64,000 nt of DNA from a virus, in the IMG/VR virus record IMGVR_UViG_3300005613_000001, positions 254,279 through 318,278 of that record. One strand, given 5' to 3'. The position numbers and the translations under genes are program-made. The number at the start of each line of letters is the position of its first letter. Position 1 is the first letter of the stretch. The notes beneath the pieces were generated by a model, which made no database searches, was not told the DNA's origin, and worked only from the letters and a program-made list of their open reading frames with translations. Positions 32,567 to 41,218 of this stretch are shown piece by piece.

Positions 32567-33835
32567 TTAAATAGGTATCAAATCATTCAAGGTTGGGCCG
32601 GTCTTACAGGATACCTTCAATTTTAATCCAGGTAGGATATCACTCGGACTTTCTAAGACCTCTCTAGCTACTTGGGATATCCGCTTACACTTGCCTTCTG
32701 GCACATACAGACCGTAGCCATCATGCACACTGAACCCCAGATAGTTTGTTTTTTCCGACAATTTAATAAGCTTCTCCAAACAGACCATACTTGCAGGAGC
32801 TTGAATCACAAAATTGCGTACCCTGTGAATACTGTCAAACTTACGCACCCTTCCTAAGTAATCTGTGGCATATCCTTGGTGCAATTGCTGATTTTTTACA
32901 AATGACATCGCGGAAGGGAAAAGACAGTTCAATCTATTTACTATGTGTTCTGCAAATTTATTAGAAATTTTCAGCTTTTCAGCAAGCACCGGCGTAGAAA
33001 TGCCATAAATCACCGGAAGAAACGCCAATTTACTGAATTTTCTACGCTTCTCAGAATTGCACTTTTCGCCCGTAACCATCTCAAATAAAGACTCATAAAA
33101 ATCAGAACCAGACAACATCTCCGCTAATGATTCATCCCCAGACAACCACTGCAAAACGGAAACCTCATTATGCCTGTAATCTAAATACATGAACCTCTTA
33201 TGCTCACCCAAAGGCAAAAAAGCTTCTCGCTGATCTGGACCTAAACTATGTGGGTTAAATCCCCGTGAGAAAGCTACCGCACACTTCAACCTGCCATTAG
33301 CCTGGCCCTCAATCTCATAATGTGCATAAAGAAGCTGCCGCCTCTTTTGATCTACGATTGCCTTTGTCTCCATATGCGGGATCACCTTTTGAATTAAAGG
33401 CAGATGAATGGTCTTATAAATATCCCGCCAAAAGACCTTATGATTTTCCACAATATCGCTCATATGCCCCATAGCTTCATGCCATGACGCAGCAGTATAA
33501 TCCTTGGATAAGTACGCCCCAATAATTTTAAGATCAGCTAGAACACCATCAAATTTGAAGTCCGCCCCTGTTTTAAATCTAACATAGCTAAAAAAGGGCT
33601 TCATGTTCCAACATATAACGTTATTACCTTCTTTAAATACAGTAAGACGCAACAAGGGGAGTATTCGTTGCAGATTGTCTTTTAATCCTACTTTAAAGAC
33701 GTTCTTCTCGGTATGGATTTCCAGATCAACTCCCGCCTCAGGATTAGTGAAGTCAATTATTTCGGGGCGGGCACGGACAAAGAATGTTGTTTGTTCTCGT
33801 ACCAATTCTAGGAGTGCTTGGGCAGACTTATCCAT
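32567..33835 (-). CDS. minimal family A DNA polymerase
   Basis: 422 residues. Motif A MYLDYRHNEVSVLQWLS keeps the catalytic Asp and Glu of DYSQIELR. Motif B RRKFSKLAFLPVIYGIS keeps Arg, Lys and Tyr-Gly, but the Phe/Tyr762 position is Leu. Motif C is FSVHDGYGLYV: HDE has become HDG. The N-terminal 150 residues look like a remnant without exonuclease carboxylates. It is far shorter than Pol I (about 900) or T7 polymerase (about 700). A dedicated promoter fits a replication role; a repair role is an alternative. Confidence 0.78.
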   Translation of the reverse strand: MDKSAQALLELVREQTTFFVRARPEIIDFTNPEAGVDLEIHTEKNVFKVGLKDNLQRILPLLRLTVFKEGNNVICWNMKPFFSYVRFKTGADFKFDGVLADLKIIGAYLSKDYTAASWHEAMGHMSDIVENHKVFWRDIYKTIHLPLIQKVIPHMETKAIVDQKRRQLLYAHYEIEGQANGRLKCAVAFSRGFNPHSLGPDQREAFLPLGEHKRFMYLDYRHNEVSVLQWLSGDESLAEMLSGSDFYESLFEMVTGEKCNSEKRRKFSKLAFLPVIYGISTPVLAEKLKISNKFAEHIVNRLNCLFPSAMSFVKNQQLHQGYATDYLGRVRKFDSIHRVRNFVIQAPASMVCLEKLIKLSEKTNYLGFSVHDGYGLYVPEGKCKRISQVAREVLESPSDILPGLKLKVSCKTGPTLNDLIPI

Positions 33836-33843
33836 AGTTTAAT

Positions 33844-33872
33844 AATATACCGATTTTCCACTCATAGATCAA
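33844..33872 (-). promoter_or_regulatory. promoter for the polymerase gene, leaderless-like
   Basis: TTGATC (33872-33867), 17 bases, TATATT (33849-33844) on the minus strand. Only eight bases separate the -10 box from ATG at 33835, so the mRNA would begin at or next to the start codon. No Shine-Dalgarno. Confidence 0.55.
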
Positions 33873-33893
33873 CTGGGATCTCTATATTAGTAT

Positions 33894-34772
33894 ATGAAGT
33901 TATTATTTATCGGGTGCTATTCAGAAATAGATGCAAAAGGCAGGAACCTTGGCGACTACCTCTACTTGCAAATCTTAAAACATTACTTCAAAGACTATCA
34001 ATGCAAGTTTATGCACACAGCCTCTCCTAAATGTACCTCATTTGTAGAAGAATCAGATTATGTTTTAATTGGAGGCGGAGGCTTGCTTTACCCCTCAGAA
34101 AAACATCATGAAAATCTACTAAAATTACACGAAAGTTTAGCTCAACATAAAAAACCATATGGTTTCATATCTTTAGGAATTCAGTGTGCCGAGTGGCGTC
34201 TCCAGAACCCAAAGTTTCCATTTCCTAAATTAAAACCATTTGTAAAAGATGCTCAATTCGTATTTGCTAGATCAAAATTTGATTTAACCATACTTAAGAA
34301 AATTAATCCCAACACAACTTACTATCCAGATTTGTGTTTTGCTTTATTTAAATCTGGATTATTAAAAAGAAAACCAGAATCTTCCCCCCGGTTTAATCTA
34401 ATAACAATATCAAGTCAAGAACACATACAGCATTATAAAATTATCATAAGGCAATTAGTAAAACTAGGGCTCAGACACATCCACTTGGTATTCTCTAAAG
34501 CAGATGATTTCCCAGATGAAGAATGGGATAGACTAAAAATAAAGACACCTGAAATTTTCCGTCCTCCTGACTTAATTTCATGCGCTGAGTATTTTGAAGA
34601 TGCTTCATATGTTTATACATCTAGATTTCATGGGTTTCTATTTGCTAAGCTATTGAGAGTAGGACACATCATCCCTATGTTGCCTACATACAAGATTGTT
34701 AATTATAATACTTTCGATGAGCAGCAAGCTATCAATCAGTTACGTCGCATAAAGATGATTCTTAAGTCATAG
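33894..34772 (+). CDS. polysaccharide pyruvyl transferase-like protein
   Basis: 292 residues: NLGDYLYLQILKHYF (about 19-33), YVLIGGGGLLYPSEKHHENL (about 56-75), GFISLGIQCAEW, DLCFALF and YVYTSRFHGFLFAKLLRVGHIIPML near the C terminus, the CsaB/PssM-like pyruvyltransferase pattern. The family adds pyruvate ketals to surface sugars. CTATATTAG lies four bases before ATG with no ribosome site. Fits with the other glycan genes. Confidence 0.75.
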   Translation: MKLLFIGCYSEIDAKGRNLGDYLYLQILKHYFKDYQCKFMHTASPKCTSFVEESDYVLIGGGGLLYPSEKHHENLLKLHESLAQHKKPYGFISLGIQCAEWRLQNPKFPFPKLKPFVKDAQFVFARSKFDLTILKKINPNTTYYPDLCFALFKSGLLKRKPESSPRFNLITISSQEHIQHYKIIIRQLVKLGLRHIHLVFSKADDFPDEEWDRLKIKTPEIFRPPDLISCAEYFEDASYVYTSRFHGFLFAKLLRVGHIIPMLPTYKIVNYNTFDEQQAINQLRRIKMILKS

Positions 34773-35199
34773 ATTTCTTATTTATTTCTGCGCATACCGG
34801 GGCTTCCCTAAGGCATAGAGTATTTATATTACTTCATGTATACTCTATATCTTCATGTTTACATCGTATTAAACATGAGCCACAAGTGAGATAGATCCAA
34901 GGCTATAACAGTCTTCTCCCCTACTAACAACTTGTTTAATTAGTTCTATGCCATTAAGCGACCAACGCCCACCCCGTAGTGACAGGATCAAACACCTGCT
35001 GGTATGTTGGACAAAAACCTTACTTTAAGGGGAAACAAGTCTTTCAGTTCAGTGACAAAATACATCATGTAGTTTTATATTCCGATTCTTTTTCTGCAAT
35101 TAAGGCATGGGGAAGAACACGGCACAACGTAACCTAATTCCTTGGTGGTTATTATAGTAGGGAGGATTTAATTGTCAACTTCCCTACTCTTTTAAAAAT
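34773..35199. other. 427-bp intergenic region with several stem-loops
   Basis: No ORF. Visible structure: AGAGTAT...ATACTCT (about 34817-34846), CATGTTT...AAACATG (about 34855-34877) and AGTAGGGA...TCCCTACT ending at about 35190 followed by CTTTT. The last could end an upstream plus-strand RNA or fold around the ribosome-site-like GGGAGG. An unrecognised non-coding RNA or a control region for the capsid gene is possible. It matches no class I know. Confidence 0.4.
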
Positions 35200-36138
35200 A
35201 TGAACCAAAAAACAAAACCAGATTGGCGTGAGAGATTAGATGCTAAGAATAAAGAATTCAAGGAAAAAGCATTAGAAAATTATAAGGATGACTACGATTT
35301 TAGTGTTATGGGGGAATTCGCTGGTGACTTAGCCATTATTATGGAAAATCAGCGACTTATGAACGATGCGCTCCCAAAAAATGATCCAATTGACCTTCAA
35401 TTAATATATGATATATACACTAAGTTCTTAGGTTGGCATCTTGTTTCTATTCAACCCATGCTTGGACCCGCCTCTCTTGTTTATTATCCTAAATTTCAAC
35501 GGAACGAAGTTTCAGAGGATATAGATTTAAACCTTGTTTCGGAGGAAATTGCGGCTAGAACTAGGAAATTAAGAACAGTTGATTTAGATAGCGAAGGCGA
35601 CCTTTCCGAGCGTATAGCTAATGAAATGACCAGAGAAGTTGCAACAGATTTGAGGAATAATGCTGGGACAGTAGCAACGAGAACTGATGCCGATGACAGA
35701 CCTCTGTATTTAGCTATGATGGAAGTAAGTGGTGTTATTCATCGCAAGACATTGATTGATGGCTCTAATTGGATTTATACTACTCCCTCTTTAGCGGAAG
35801 AGCTTTTTGAACCTTACGGTAAAGGGGCGACTCTAGTTAAATCGGATGCTGAAATTTACAAAGCTGGCGTTATGGGTGGCCGCTGGTCGGTATATGTTGA
35901 TACAAAAGCCCCTGAAAATGAAATTCTCATTGGTTATAGAGGAAGAGAACCAGACGCTTATTCGCAGCGTAGTTGGTATTATAAGGCGGGATATTTCTAC
36001 TGTCCTTATATTGCTTTAACTAAAACTCCTGGCATAAATACAGAAGACTTCTCCTCCCGTGGCGGATATTTAATGAGATACGGGAAAAAGTTGACAAGAG
36101 AGGGTGCGAAGTATTATGCTAAGCTCAAAATAGAATGA
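35200..36138 (+). CDS. T4 gp23-like capsid protein, short form
   Basis: 312 residues. The C-terminal half, with ENEILIGYRGREPDAYSQRSW, YKAGYFYCPYIALTKTPGIN and GGYLMRYGKK, follows the gp23 pattern (VLVGYKG, DAGxFYCPY, PRxGxxTRYG). SDLRERIAN-type helix ERIANEMTREVATDLRNNAG matches the E-loop side. T4 gp23 is 521 and gp24 427 residues, so this may be a vertex or minor capsid paralogue or a compact major protein. ATG lacks a ribosome site; see the hairpin just upstream. Plus-strand with 36142. Confidence 0.55.
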   Translation: MNQKTKPDWRERLDAKNKEFKEKALENYKDDYDFSVMGEFAGDLAIIMENQRLMNDALPKNDPIDLQLIYDIYTKFLGWHLVSIQPMLGPASLVYYPKFQRNEVSEDIDLNLVSEEIAARTRKLRTVDLDSEGDLSERIANEMTREVATDLRNNAGTVATRTDADDRPLYLAMMEVSGVIHRKTLIDGSNWIYTTPSLAEELFEPYGKGATLVKSDAEIYKAGVMGGRWSVYVDTKAPENEILIGYRGREPDAYSQRSWYYKAGYFYCPYIALTKTPGINTEDFSSRGGYLMRYGKKLTREGAKYYAKLKIE

Positions 36139-36141
36139 GCA

Positions 36142-36822
36142 ATGGACAGACTTTACCAAATTCTCGAATATAACATGACTCGCCAACAAGCCAAGGCGTT
36201 TAAAGTTGCCTTGATTTGGGAGGAGCTAACTAAGAAGCTCTACCCAGGGGAGCAATGTGGTAGGTTGAATAGAAAAGGTGACCCACGCAAGTCAATTCTC
36301 TTTAAATATTGTTATAAATTGGTCCGCACGATGCAGGGAGTCATTCTTGATGACCAATATCGTTATTATATTCGCGCTCAATTAGACACTCTTAGGAATT
36401 ATAAAGTTGGGGATTGTCACGCCAATATTAATCCTAGTTGTTTAGTGGGGAAGAAAGCTTGGTGGAGATGGACAACATGGGCTAAGAAGTTACAATCTAT
36501 GGAGCGAACGAGCAAAGTAGAGATATCGCCATTAGAGTCCAAAATTAAGGCTCGGCTTAAGAAAACTAAAGAGTTTCTTTTACATGAATTTAAAAAACTC
36601 CCCACCAAGGAAGATATATGCAAGGCGTATGAAAGTAGAGCATTAATTAGATGGATTGTATTGGGTAAGGTATGTGGCTATTATGCTGTATTATCGCCCC
36701 AGATTGCACAATGCTTAGGCAGTAAAAACTTTGATGACGCATTCCGGTTTGACACACAGATTTACAGATCACATATTACACCTGAGATCGAGAAGTTTTT
36801 TGAGGATGAGTTTGGTGATTAA
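36142..36822 (+). CDS. hypothetical helical protein, follows capsid gene
   Basis: 226 residues, basic and helical, three bases after the capsid stop. Many Lys/Arg/Trp residues (KAWWRWTTWAKKLQSMERTS) could bind nucleic acid. No family recognised. It overlaps the convergent tagged gene by 4 bases. Confidence 0.5.
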   Translation: MDRLYQILEYNMTRQQAKAFKVALIWEELTKKLYPGEQCGRLNRKGDPRKSILFKYCYKLVRTMQGVILDDQYRYYIRAQLDTLRNYKVGDCHANINPSCLVGKKAWWRWTTWAKKLQSMERTSKVEISPLESKIKARLKKTKEFLLHEFKKLPTKEDICKAYESRALIRWIVLGKVCGYYAVLSPQIAQCLGSKNFDDAFRFDTQIYRSHITPEIEKFFEDEFGD

Positions 36823-37607
36823 TACCACTTCATTCCTACGGACATCGCCTCAATAATTTCATCTCTTGATTGGCTGGGGAAGAAGTAGAAGTCATTATCA
36901 GACGGCATGATTTCCCATTTATGCCCTCCAAGTGACGATTCCACGTTAGTATTAAGGACTCTTATTTTGCCAGATTGGGGGTCAAAACTTATATCGGTTA
37001 GATTTTCTTCCACTCTTTGTTGGTCGGGGGCTTGTATTCCGTGGCCTCTTACCCCAAGTTTTATGATGTAGTTAGTATCATTGATTTTAGTCACACCTTC
37101 AAAGATGAAGATATCGTGGGCAACTCGTCTAAACTTATTCGCCATTCCTACTACTAGATTTTCTAGTTCTGGGTATTGTGATTTAGGACTTTCTAGGGGT
37201 TGGTTATCTACATATTTTATTAAATTAAATACTTCGTCAGCTACGTTTTCTTCAAATCCTCCATAACCATCACGATTTATTTGGTAATATTTCTTAGTGA
37301 GCCATACTTTATTTCCCTGCAAGTCTACACCCATCTTAGCTACTTCTAATGCAAGAGTAGGACTGATTTCTAGTTTGATGGCTCCCGGCCTATCCCCCCA
37401 ATGGATTTCATTAACATATTTAATTTTCGCCTTTTTGCCGGGGAGATGACGGTCTTTTAAGAGTCCTGTCAATTCATCTATATCAAAGTTGTGAATTGGC
37501 TTTTCTTCCTCAACCCTATTTTTAGGGGCGGGTTCTTTGTCTCGTTCGAAGCCAAACAGATCATTAAGATCAGTTTCCAGCCATAATTTGAAGTTTAGAT
37601 CTTTCAT
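36819..37607 (-). CDS. tagged protein (MKDLNFKLWLETD)
   Basis: 262 residues from ATG 37607; the longer frame runs into the divergent gene. The start MKDLNFKLWLETDLNDLFG has the shared tag with a two-residue shift. The rest is mixed alpha/beta with IKLGVRGHGIQAPDQ and ends QSRDEIIEAMSVGMKWY. CATAAATA on the minus strand (37623-37616) lies eight bases before ATG. No family recognised; possibly an internal head protein. Confidence 0.6.
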   Translation of the reverse strand: MKDLNFKLWLETDLNDLFGFERDKEPAPKNRVEEEKPIHNFDIDELTGLLKDRHLPGKKAKIKYVNEIHWGDRPGAIKLEISPTLALEVAKMGVDLQGNKVWLTKKYYQINRDGYGGFEENVADEVFNLIKYVDNQPLESPKSQYPELENLVVGMANKFRRVAHDIFIFEGVTKINDTNYIIKLGVRGHGIQAPDQQRVEENLTDISFDPQSGKIRVLNTNVESSLGGHKWEIMPSDNDFYFFPSQSRDEIIEAMSVGMKWY

Positions 37608-37633
37608 TGCTACACTATTTATGTTAATATATC

Positions 37634-37641
37634 TATAAATA
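37634..37641 (+). promoter_or_regulatory. TATAAATA late-type box
   Basis: An exact T4 late promoter octamer, followed by CAAT and the ATG at 37646. With T4 spacing the transcript would start within one or two bases of ATG. The tagged gene it precedes has no ribosome site. Confidence 0.5.
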
Positions 37642-37645
37642 CAAT

Positions 37646-37951
37646 ATGAAAACATTTCAAATTTGGGTTGAGTCAAGGCAAAAACAGGAAATCGCGGATA
37701 CTCTGGTATCACAATTGGGATTAAATAAAGAAACTGGGCTATCTGCGCCCCTTGATAGTTTTGATCCTTCTGATTTAGCAAGCAAAATACAGGGATTGGG
37801 CATTTGGAGACAATTATCCCCTGAAAAACAGGCTGCTGTCAAGGGTAAAATAGATAATCAACAAGGGACCATTGGTGATTTAGTTGATGAGATGATAGAA
37901 ATTGATACTTCTGGCAACTTAGGTGGTGTCTCGCCTCCAATTGGAGTTTAA
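37646..37951 (+). CDS. tagged small protein (MKTFQIWVESR)
   Basis: 101 residues. MKTFQIWVESRQKQE closely resembles the T4 MKTYQEFIAEA capsid-targeting start. The body is hydrophilic and helical with no recognised domain. The exact TATAAATA box precedes it. Likely a head-internal or scaffold-associated protein. Confidence 0.6.
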   Translation: MKTFQIWVESRQKQEIADTLVSQLGLNKETGLSAPLDSFDPSDLASKIQGLGIWRQLSPEKQAAVKGKIDNQQGTIGDLVDEMIEIDTSGNLGGVSPPIGV

Positions 37952-37952
37952 T

Positions 37953-38579
37953 ATGGAATTGTTATTAATCCGACATGCTGAAAGTAATTTCAACTCTCGG
38001 AAGTCTAAGCATCTGGATTCAAAACTCACCGCTAGAGGAAAGAGACAAGGAGGCGAGTGCGCTGAGTTCATAAGTCGTAATTTTGAAGATTTAGAAGAAT
38101 GGCAAGGGATTACAAGTCCCTATTTTCGCACCCTTGCTACATCTAGAATGATATCAAAACGAACGCTGATTCCATTTAAAATTGACTGGCGAGTTCGGGA
38201 GTACGGCCACAGGTCGTCTGGATATCACGAAAGCACCATCATCAGGGTGCCAGAGAGGCGAGAAGAATTTCCTGAGATTTTTGAGAGTGTCCCACCCAAA
38301 CCGGAGTGGGCTCATGGATATGAAACAGAAGATGATCTACTAGAGAGACTTGTAGATTTTATCCAGGCATTAAGAACTGAAAATGGGAAATACATTGTGG
38401 TTTCACATGGCGTTCCAATTTACACCATGATTCATATTTTAAATGGCTCACATCATGTTCCTGCTTGGGATAGACAAATATTAAATACAAGTATTAGCCA
38501 TTTTGAAGAAGATCATTTCCATTATATCGCTAAATTTGTGAATACAGGGGAAGATCCCAGGAAGAAATTATTACTATAA
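37953..38579 (+). CDS. histidine phosphatase (phosphoglycerate mutase-like)
   Basis: 208 residues from ATG 37953, two bases after the tagged gene stop. LLIRHAESNFNSRKS (about 4-18) is the RHG catalytic motif; SPYFRTLATSRMI is the second Arg region; YGHRSSGYHES resembles the acidic-loop region and VVSHGVPIYTMIHIL (about 148-162) holds the second catalytic His. Broad phosphatase; could act on sugar phosphates or nucleotides. Confidence 0.75.
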   Translation: MELLLIRHAESNFNSRKSKHLDSKLTARGKRQGGECAEFISRNFEDLEEWQGITSPYFRTLATSRMISKRTLIPFKIDWRVREYGHRSSGYHESTIIRVPERREEFPEIFESVPPKPEWAHGYETEDDLLERLVDFIQALRTENGKYIVVSHGVPIYTMIHILNGSHHVPAWDRQILNTSISHFEEDHFHYIAKFVNTGEDPRKKLLL

Positions 38580-39233
38580 GTGTGTAATTGTAGTAAAAAA
38601 ATGTGAATACTTAGTGTCGTGGAAAAAGGACACTATATCATTATAATTTATAGCTGATTTCTTACCTTGGGGATTTGTTGGCCTAAAGTGTTTAATAAGT
38701 TTCTTTTGTTCTATTCCTATAAAATCTTGAACTTCACATAAAGTATCATTCCATCTTCTAACCAAATCTGTATATTGTATTTCAATTGATTGGCAATTGC
38801 TAAAAATACATTTCCATAAATTTGCTTTTTTTGTGTGATTGTCAAAAAATATTTTAACTTGTTGAGGATTTAAAAATATAGAGCAGTTTGGATATTTCTG
38901 TTCTTTCTTTTTAATATGCCAAATTCTTGTTTTCTTTGCTATTTTAAAAGATAAAAAACAATCAAATAAATTTCTATTTAAAAATATTATCTTGGGTTTC
39001 TTTTTTTTTAAAAACATAATTGAATTAAAATCTCTATCAACTTTAAGTTGATTTAATAATAATTTAAATGTATTGAAATTACGGGCTGTTTTTTTTACAT
39101 GTTGAAGGCATGTGTTTTTAGCAAAAGGTTCAAAATTTGAAAATGGTGGAATTTTGATCGATGGATGTTGAGATAAGGCAGAGCAAAGAAGAGTGCTCCC
39201 TGATCTAGCTGAAGTGATAATTATTGTCGGCAT
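38574..39233 (-). CDS. sulfotransferase-like protein, strongly AT-rich
   Basis: 219 residues with ITSARSGSTLLCSALSQHPS (about 6-25), the PAPS-binding loop, and KIIFLNRNLFDCFLSFKIAKK (about 84-104) as the second loop. The coding sequence is much richer in A/T than its neighbours, with long T and A runs, which suggests recent acquisition. It overlaps the convergent phosphatase gene by 6 bases. Confidence 0.65.
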   Translation of the reverse strand: MPTIIITSARSGSTLLCSALSQHPSIKIPPFSNFEPFAKNTCLQHVKKTARNFNTFKLLLNQLKVDRDFNSIMFLKKKKPKIIFLNRNLFDCFLSFKIAKKTRIWHIKKKEQKYPNCSIFLNPQQVKIFFDNHTKKANLWKCIFSNCQSIEIQYTDLVRRWNDTLCEVQDFIGIEQKKLIKHFRPTNPQGKKSAINYNDIVSFFHDTKYSHFFTTITHL

Positions 39234-39773
39234 TTAATCTAAGAAATCATCCACTTTGGGGTCCATATGCCATTGCATTAATTGTTTAAAAATAACTTGA
39301 TTAGGAACTCCGTGAATATTTCTATCTCCCATCTTTAATGCTGCAAATTGAAGTCTGCTTAGATTTTTAATTTTATCTCTCAAGAGTTCAACGAGTTTAT
39401 CCATTTGTTCTGGCTGGGCGAACTTTACTTCATAATTATGAATGTAAGCAGCCTCAACATAGGGTTGCATATGTGATTTCTTAACATTGGTGTTATCAAC
39501 AAATATCGGGCTGATACCACCTTCCATTGCTTTTACTACTCTTTCTAAATTTTGCCTATGGAACCAGTGCATTTTGTTAGCAGCCATAGCGGCCCTAATG
39601 TTATCTTCGTATTCTTCTTTTGTTTTGCCTTCCAAATAATCATCTGTTGAGAAGATCACGCCTCCTAGTTCTTTAGCCATTTTTCGCGCAAGGGTAGATT
39701 TCCCTGTGCCGGAGATGCCCCGCATAAGGTAAAGAATGCGACTTTCGTTTTCTAGGAATGTCTTAAAATCCAA
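39234..39773 (-). CDS. tagged P-loop kinase (AAA_33-like)
   Basis: 179 residues. MDFKTFLENESRILYL is the tag running straight into strand 1. LMRGISGTGKSTLARKMAKE (about 16-35) is Walker A; IFSTDDYL (about 40-47) and FVDNTNVKK (about 93-101) are the polynucleotide-kinase/NEDD4BP2-like motifs. It probably phosphorylates a nucleic acid end or small molecule. The tag suggests it is packaged in the virion. It overlaps the next tagged gene by 11 bases. Confidence 0.72.
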   Translation of the reverse strand: MDFKTFLENESRILYLMRGISGTGKSTLARKMAKELGGVIFSTDDYLEGKTKEEYEDNIRAAMAANKMHWFHRQNLERVVKAMEGGISPIFVDNTNVKKSHMQPYVEAAYIHNYEVKFAQPEQMDKLVELLRDKIKNLSRLQFAALKMGDRNIHGVPNQVIFKQLMQWHMDPKVDDFLD

Positions 39774-40329
39774 ATTCTTGCCCGCCTCTTAATTCTGGAT
39801 ATTTCTGCAATATTTCTGGAATCTTACTTTCCATTTCACGCATGAATTGTTGTTCTGCGGCTTTGGGATCAATTTCATCGGTTAATCCACTTGATTCCCT
39901 TTCTGACGAATGGGTTGCTTCGTGGACAATGGTGGAGGCTATTTGCAGTACCGCCTCTAAATCATTTCTTGCTTGGCTTAGAATTCTTCTCACATTAACG
40001 TGAATGGTATTACTAGATTTAATATTTTGGGGCTTCACTCCATATTTTTGGTACATCATGGAGGGGATATTACCCAATTCGTCCTTCTGTACACCTCTGT
40101 AGATTAGCCATCTTTCCACATCTGGTGGTAGAAGTTTCTGATTCTCAGCAGAATTATACATTCCATATGCCCCGGTGGCAAGGTTGGCAATCGTAGAGAT
40201 ATTCACTAGCAATTGCGGTCTATAGGCCCTCACAAGTTCTACAGCGATATGAGCCTTATCATAGAGAGCATCTATTTGACGTTCATCCACCTGGGTATCT
40301 TGTGCTGAAAACCAATCTTTAAAATTCAT
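39763..40329 (-). CDS. tagged zincin-type metalloprotease
   Basis: 188 residues from ATG 40329; the longer frame is rejected because it crosses the divergent small gene. MNFKDWFSAQDTQ is the tag. IASTIVHEATHSSERESSG (about 129-147) carries HExxH with a downstream Glu-rich helix (EQQFMREMESK), like minigluzincins. It could be an injected protease or act in head maturation. TATATATA ends five bases before ATG. Confidence 0.65.
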   Translation of the reverse strand: MNFKDWFSAQDTQVDERQIDALYDKAHIAVELVRAYRPQLLVNISTIANLATGAYGMYNSAENQKLLPPDVERWLIYRGVQKDELGNIPSMMYQKYGVKPQNIKSSNTIHVNVRRILSQARNDLEAVLQIASTIVHEATHSSERESSGLTDEIDPKAAEQQFMREMESKIPEILQKYPELRGGQEFGF

Positions 40330-40360
40330 AATGATATATATATTTTGAAGGAGGTTTATT

Positions 40361-40489
40361 ATGGGATGTTGTGGAGGAAAAAACTCGGGCGGTAGGCGAG
40401 GGAGAAGCAAACTTATTAATAAGAAGAGAATGGCAGCCCTAAAAAAAGAACGGGAAGAGATGGCAAAAAAGGCTAAAGAGGAAAAATAA
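40361..40489 (+). CDS. 42-residue basic protein
   Basis: Translated directly from ATG 40361: MGCCGGKNSGGRRGRS followed by a charged helix KKRMAALKKEREEMAKKAKE. A textbook GAAGGAGG ribosome site precedes it. The stop is immediately followed by the GTG start of the Nudix gene, so they are coupled. Confidence 0.6.
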   Translation: MGCCGGKNSGGRRGRSKLINKKRMAALKKEREEMAKKAKEEK

Positions 40490-40927
40490 GTGGATTTCAA
40501 AACGTGGCTGAAAGAGAGAGAAACCCATAAGGCTGCTGCTATGGCAGTTGTCTATGAAGGTAGGGTATTAATTTTACATAGAGGCCCTACGGCTCCTTGG
40601 ATGCCAAATAAATGGAATCTTCCTGGGGGTGACGTAGAAAAGAATGAATCTCCACATGATGCAGCAATGCGAGAATGTAAAGAAGAGGCGGGCATTGTTC
40701 CTAAAAATGTAAGAGCATTAAGAACGTTTCGTGCGCCTGATTACATCTTAGATATTTTCACGGGAGAAGTTTTGACAGATGCGGTAAAAATCAATTGGGA
40801 AAGCCAATCATATGCTTGGGTAACTCCTGATAAAATAAATCATTATGGGTATGTGCCATTTACGAAAGAAGTGTTAAAGCAAATATTTTCTTCCCACCAT
40901 GATATTCGTAGCCCAAGCCCTCTTTGA
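40490..40927 (+). CDS. tagged Nudix hydrolase
   Basis: 145 residues with a GTG start immediately after the previous stop. MDFKTWLKERETHK is the shared tag; the Nudix box GGDVEKNESPHDAAMRECKEEAGI is complete (about 47-70, GX5EX7REUXEEXGU) and the fold follows. It hydrolyses a nucleoside diphosphate derivative; targets range from oxidised dNTPs to NAD or capped RNA. The tag suggests delivery with the DNA. The 3' end overlaps the convergent nuclease by 68 bases. Confidence 0.85.
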   Translation: MDFKTWLKERETHKAAAMAVVYEGRVLILHRGPTAPWMPNKWNLPGGDVEKNESPHDAAMRECKEEAGIVPKNVRALRTFRAPDYILDIFTGEVLTDAVKINWESQSYAWVTPDKINHYGYVPFTKEVLKQIFSSHHDIRSPSPL

Positions 40928-41210
40928 TGAGATAATCTGTTAAATCTTGACCATCTTCCATTTGGACTTTGGCTAATGCACGTCCAAATTTATCTTTATT
41001 TTTAGCCTCAATTAGTTTAACAGATTTGTTTTCAATCAATTCTCTGACAAATTCAGAAGCTCTCACCCCTTCATCTGTATGATTTTCAGGCGTATTAATT
41101 CCATCTAATCGTATCCTGAATTTTTGTGTGACGCCAAACCCCAATTCTACTAGGGCATCAAAGGTGTCGCCGTCAACTACTTTTATTACATGTCCATTGT
41201 AAGTATTCAT
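40860..41210 (-). CDS. staphylococcal nuclease-like (SNase) protein
   Basis: 116 residues. VIKVVDGDTFDALVELG (about 8-24), RIRLDGINTPE (about 32-42, the Arg and Asp of the active site) and KDKFGRALAKVQMEDG (about 72-87) match the thermonuclease family. No signal peptide, so it would act in the cell. Overlaps the Nudix gene 3' end by 68 bases, unusual for a coding overlap. Confidence 0.8.
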   Translation of the reverse strand: MNTYNGHVIKVVDGDTFDALVELGFGVTQKFRIRLDGINTPENHTDEGVRASEFVRELIENKSVKLIEAKNKDKFGRALAKVQMEDGQDLTDYLIKEGLGYEYHGGKKIFALTLLS

Positions 41211-41218
41211 ACCTGTAT

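Noticed and set aside
34970-35010. 16S rRNA-like TTTGATCCTG string on the minus strand
   Set aside because: A ten-base chance match without any further rRNA similarity.
40330-40500. N-terminal extension of the zincin gene
   Set aside because: It crosses the divergent 42-residue gene and a strong ribosome site; the tag MNFKDWF starts at 40329.
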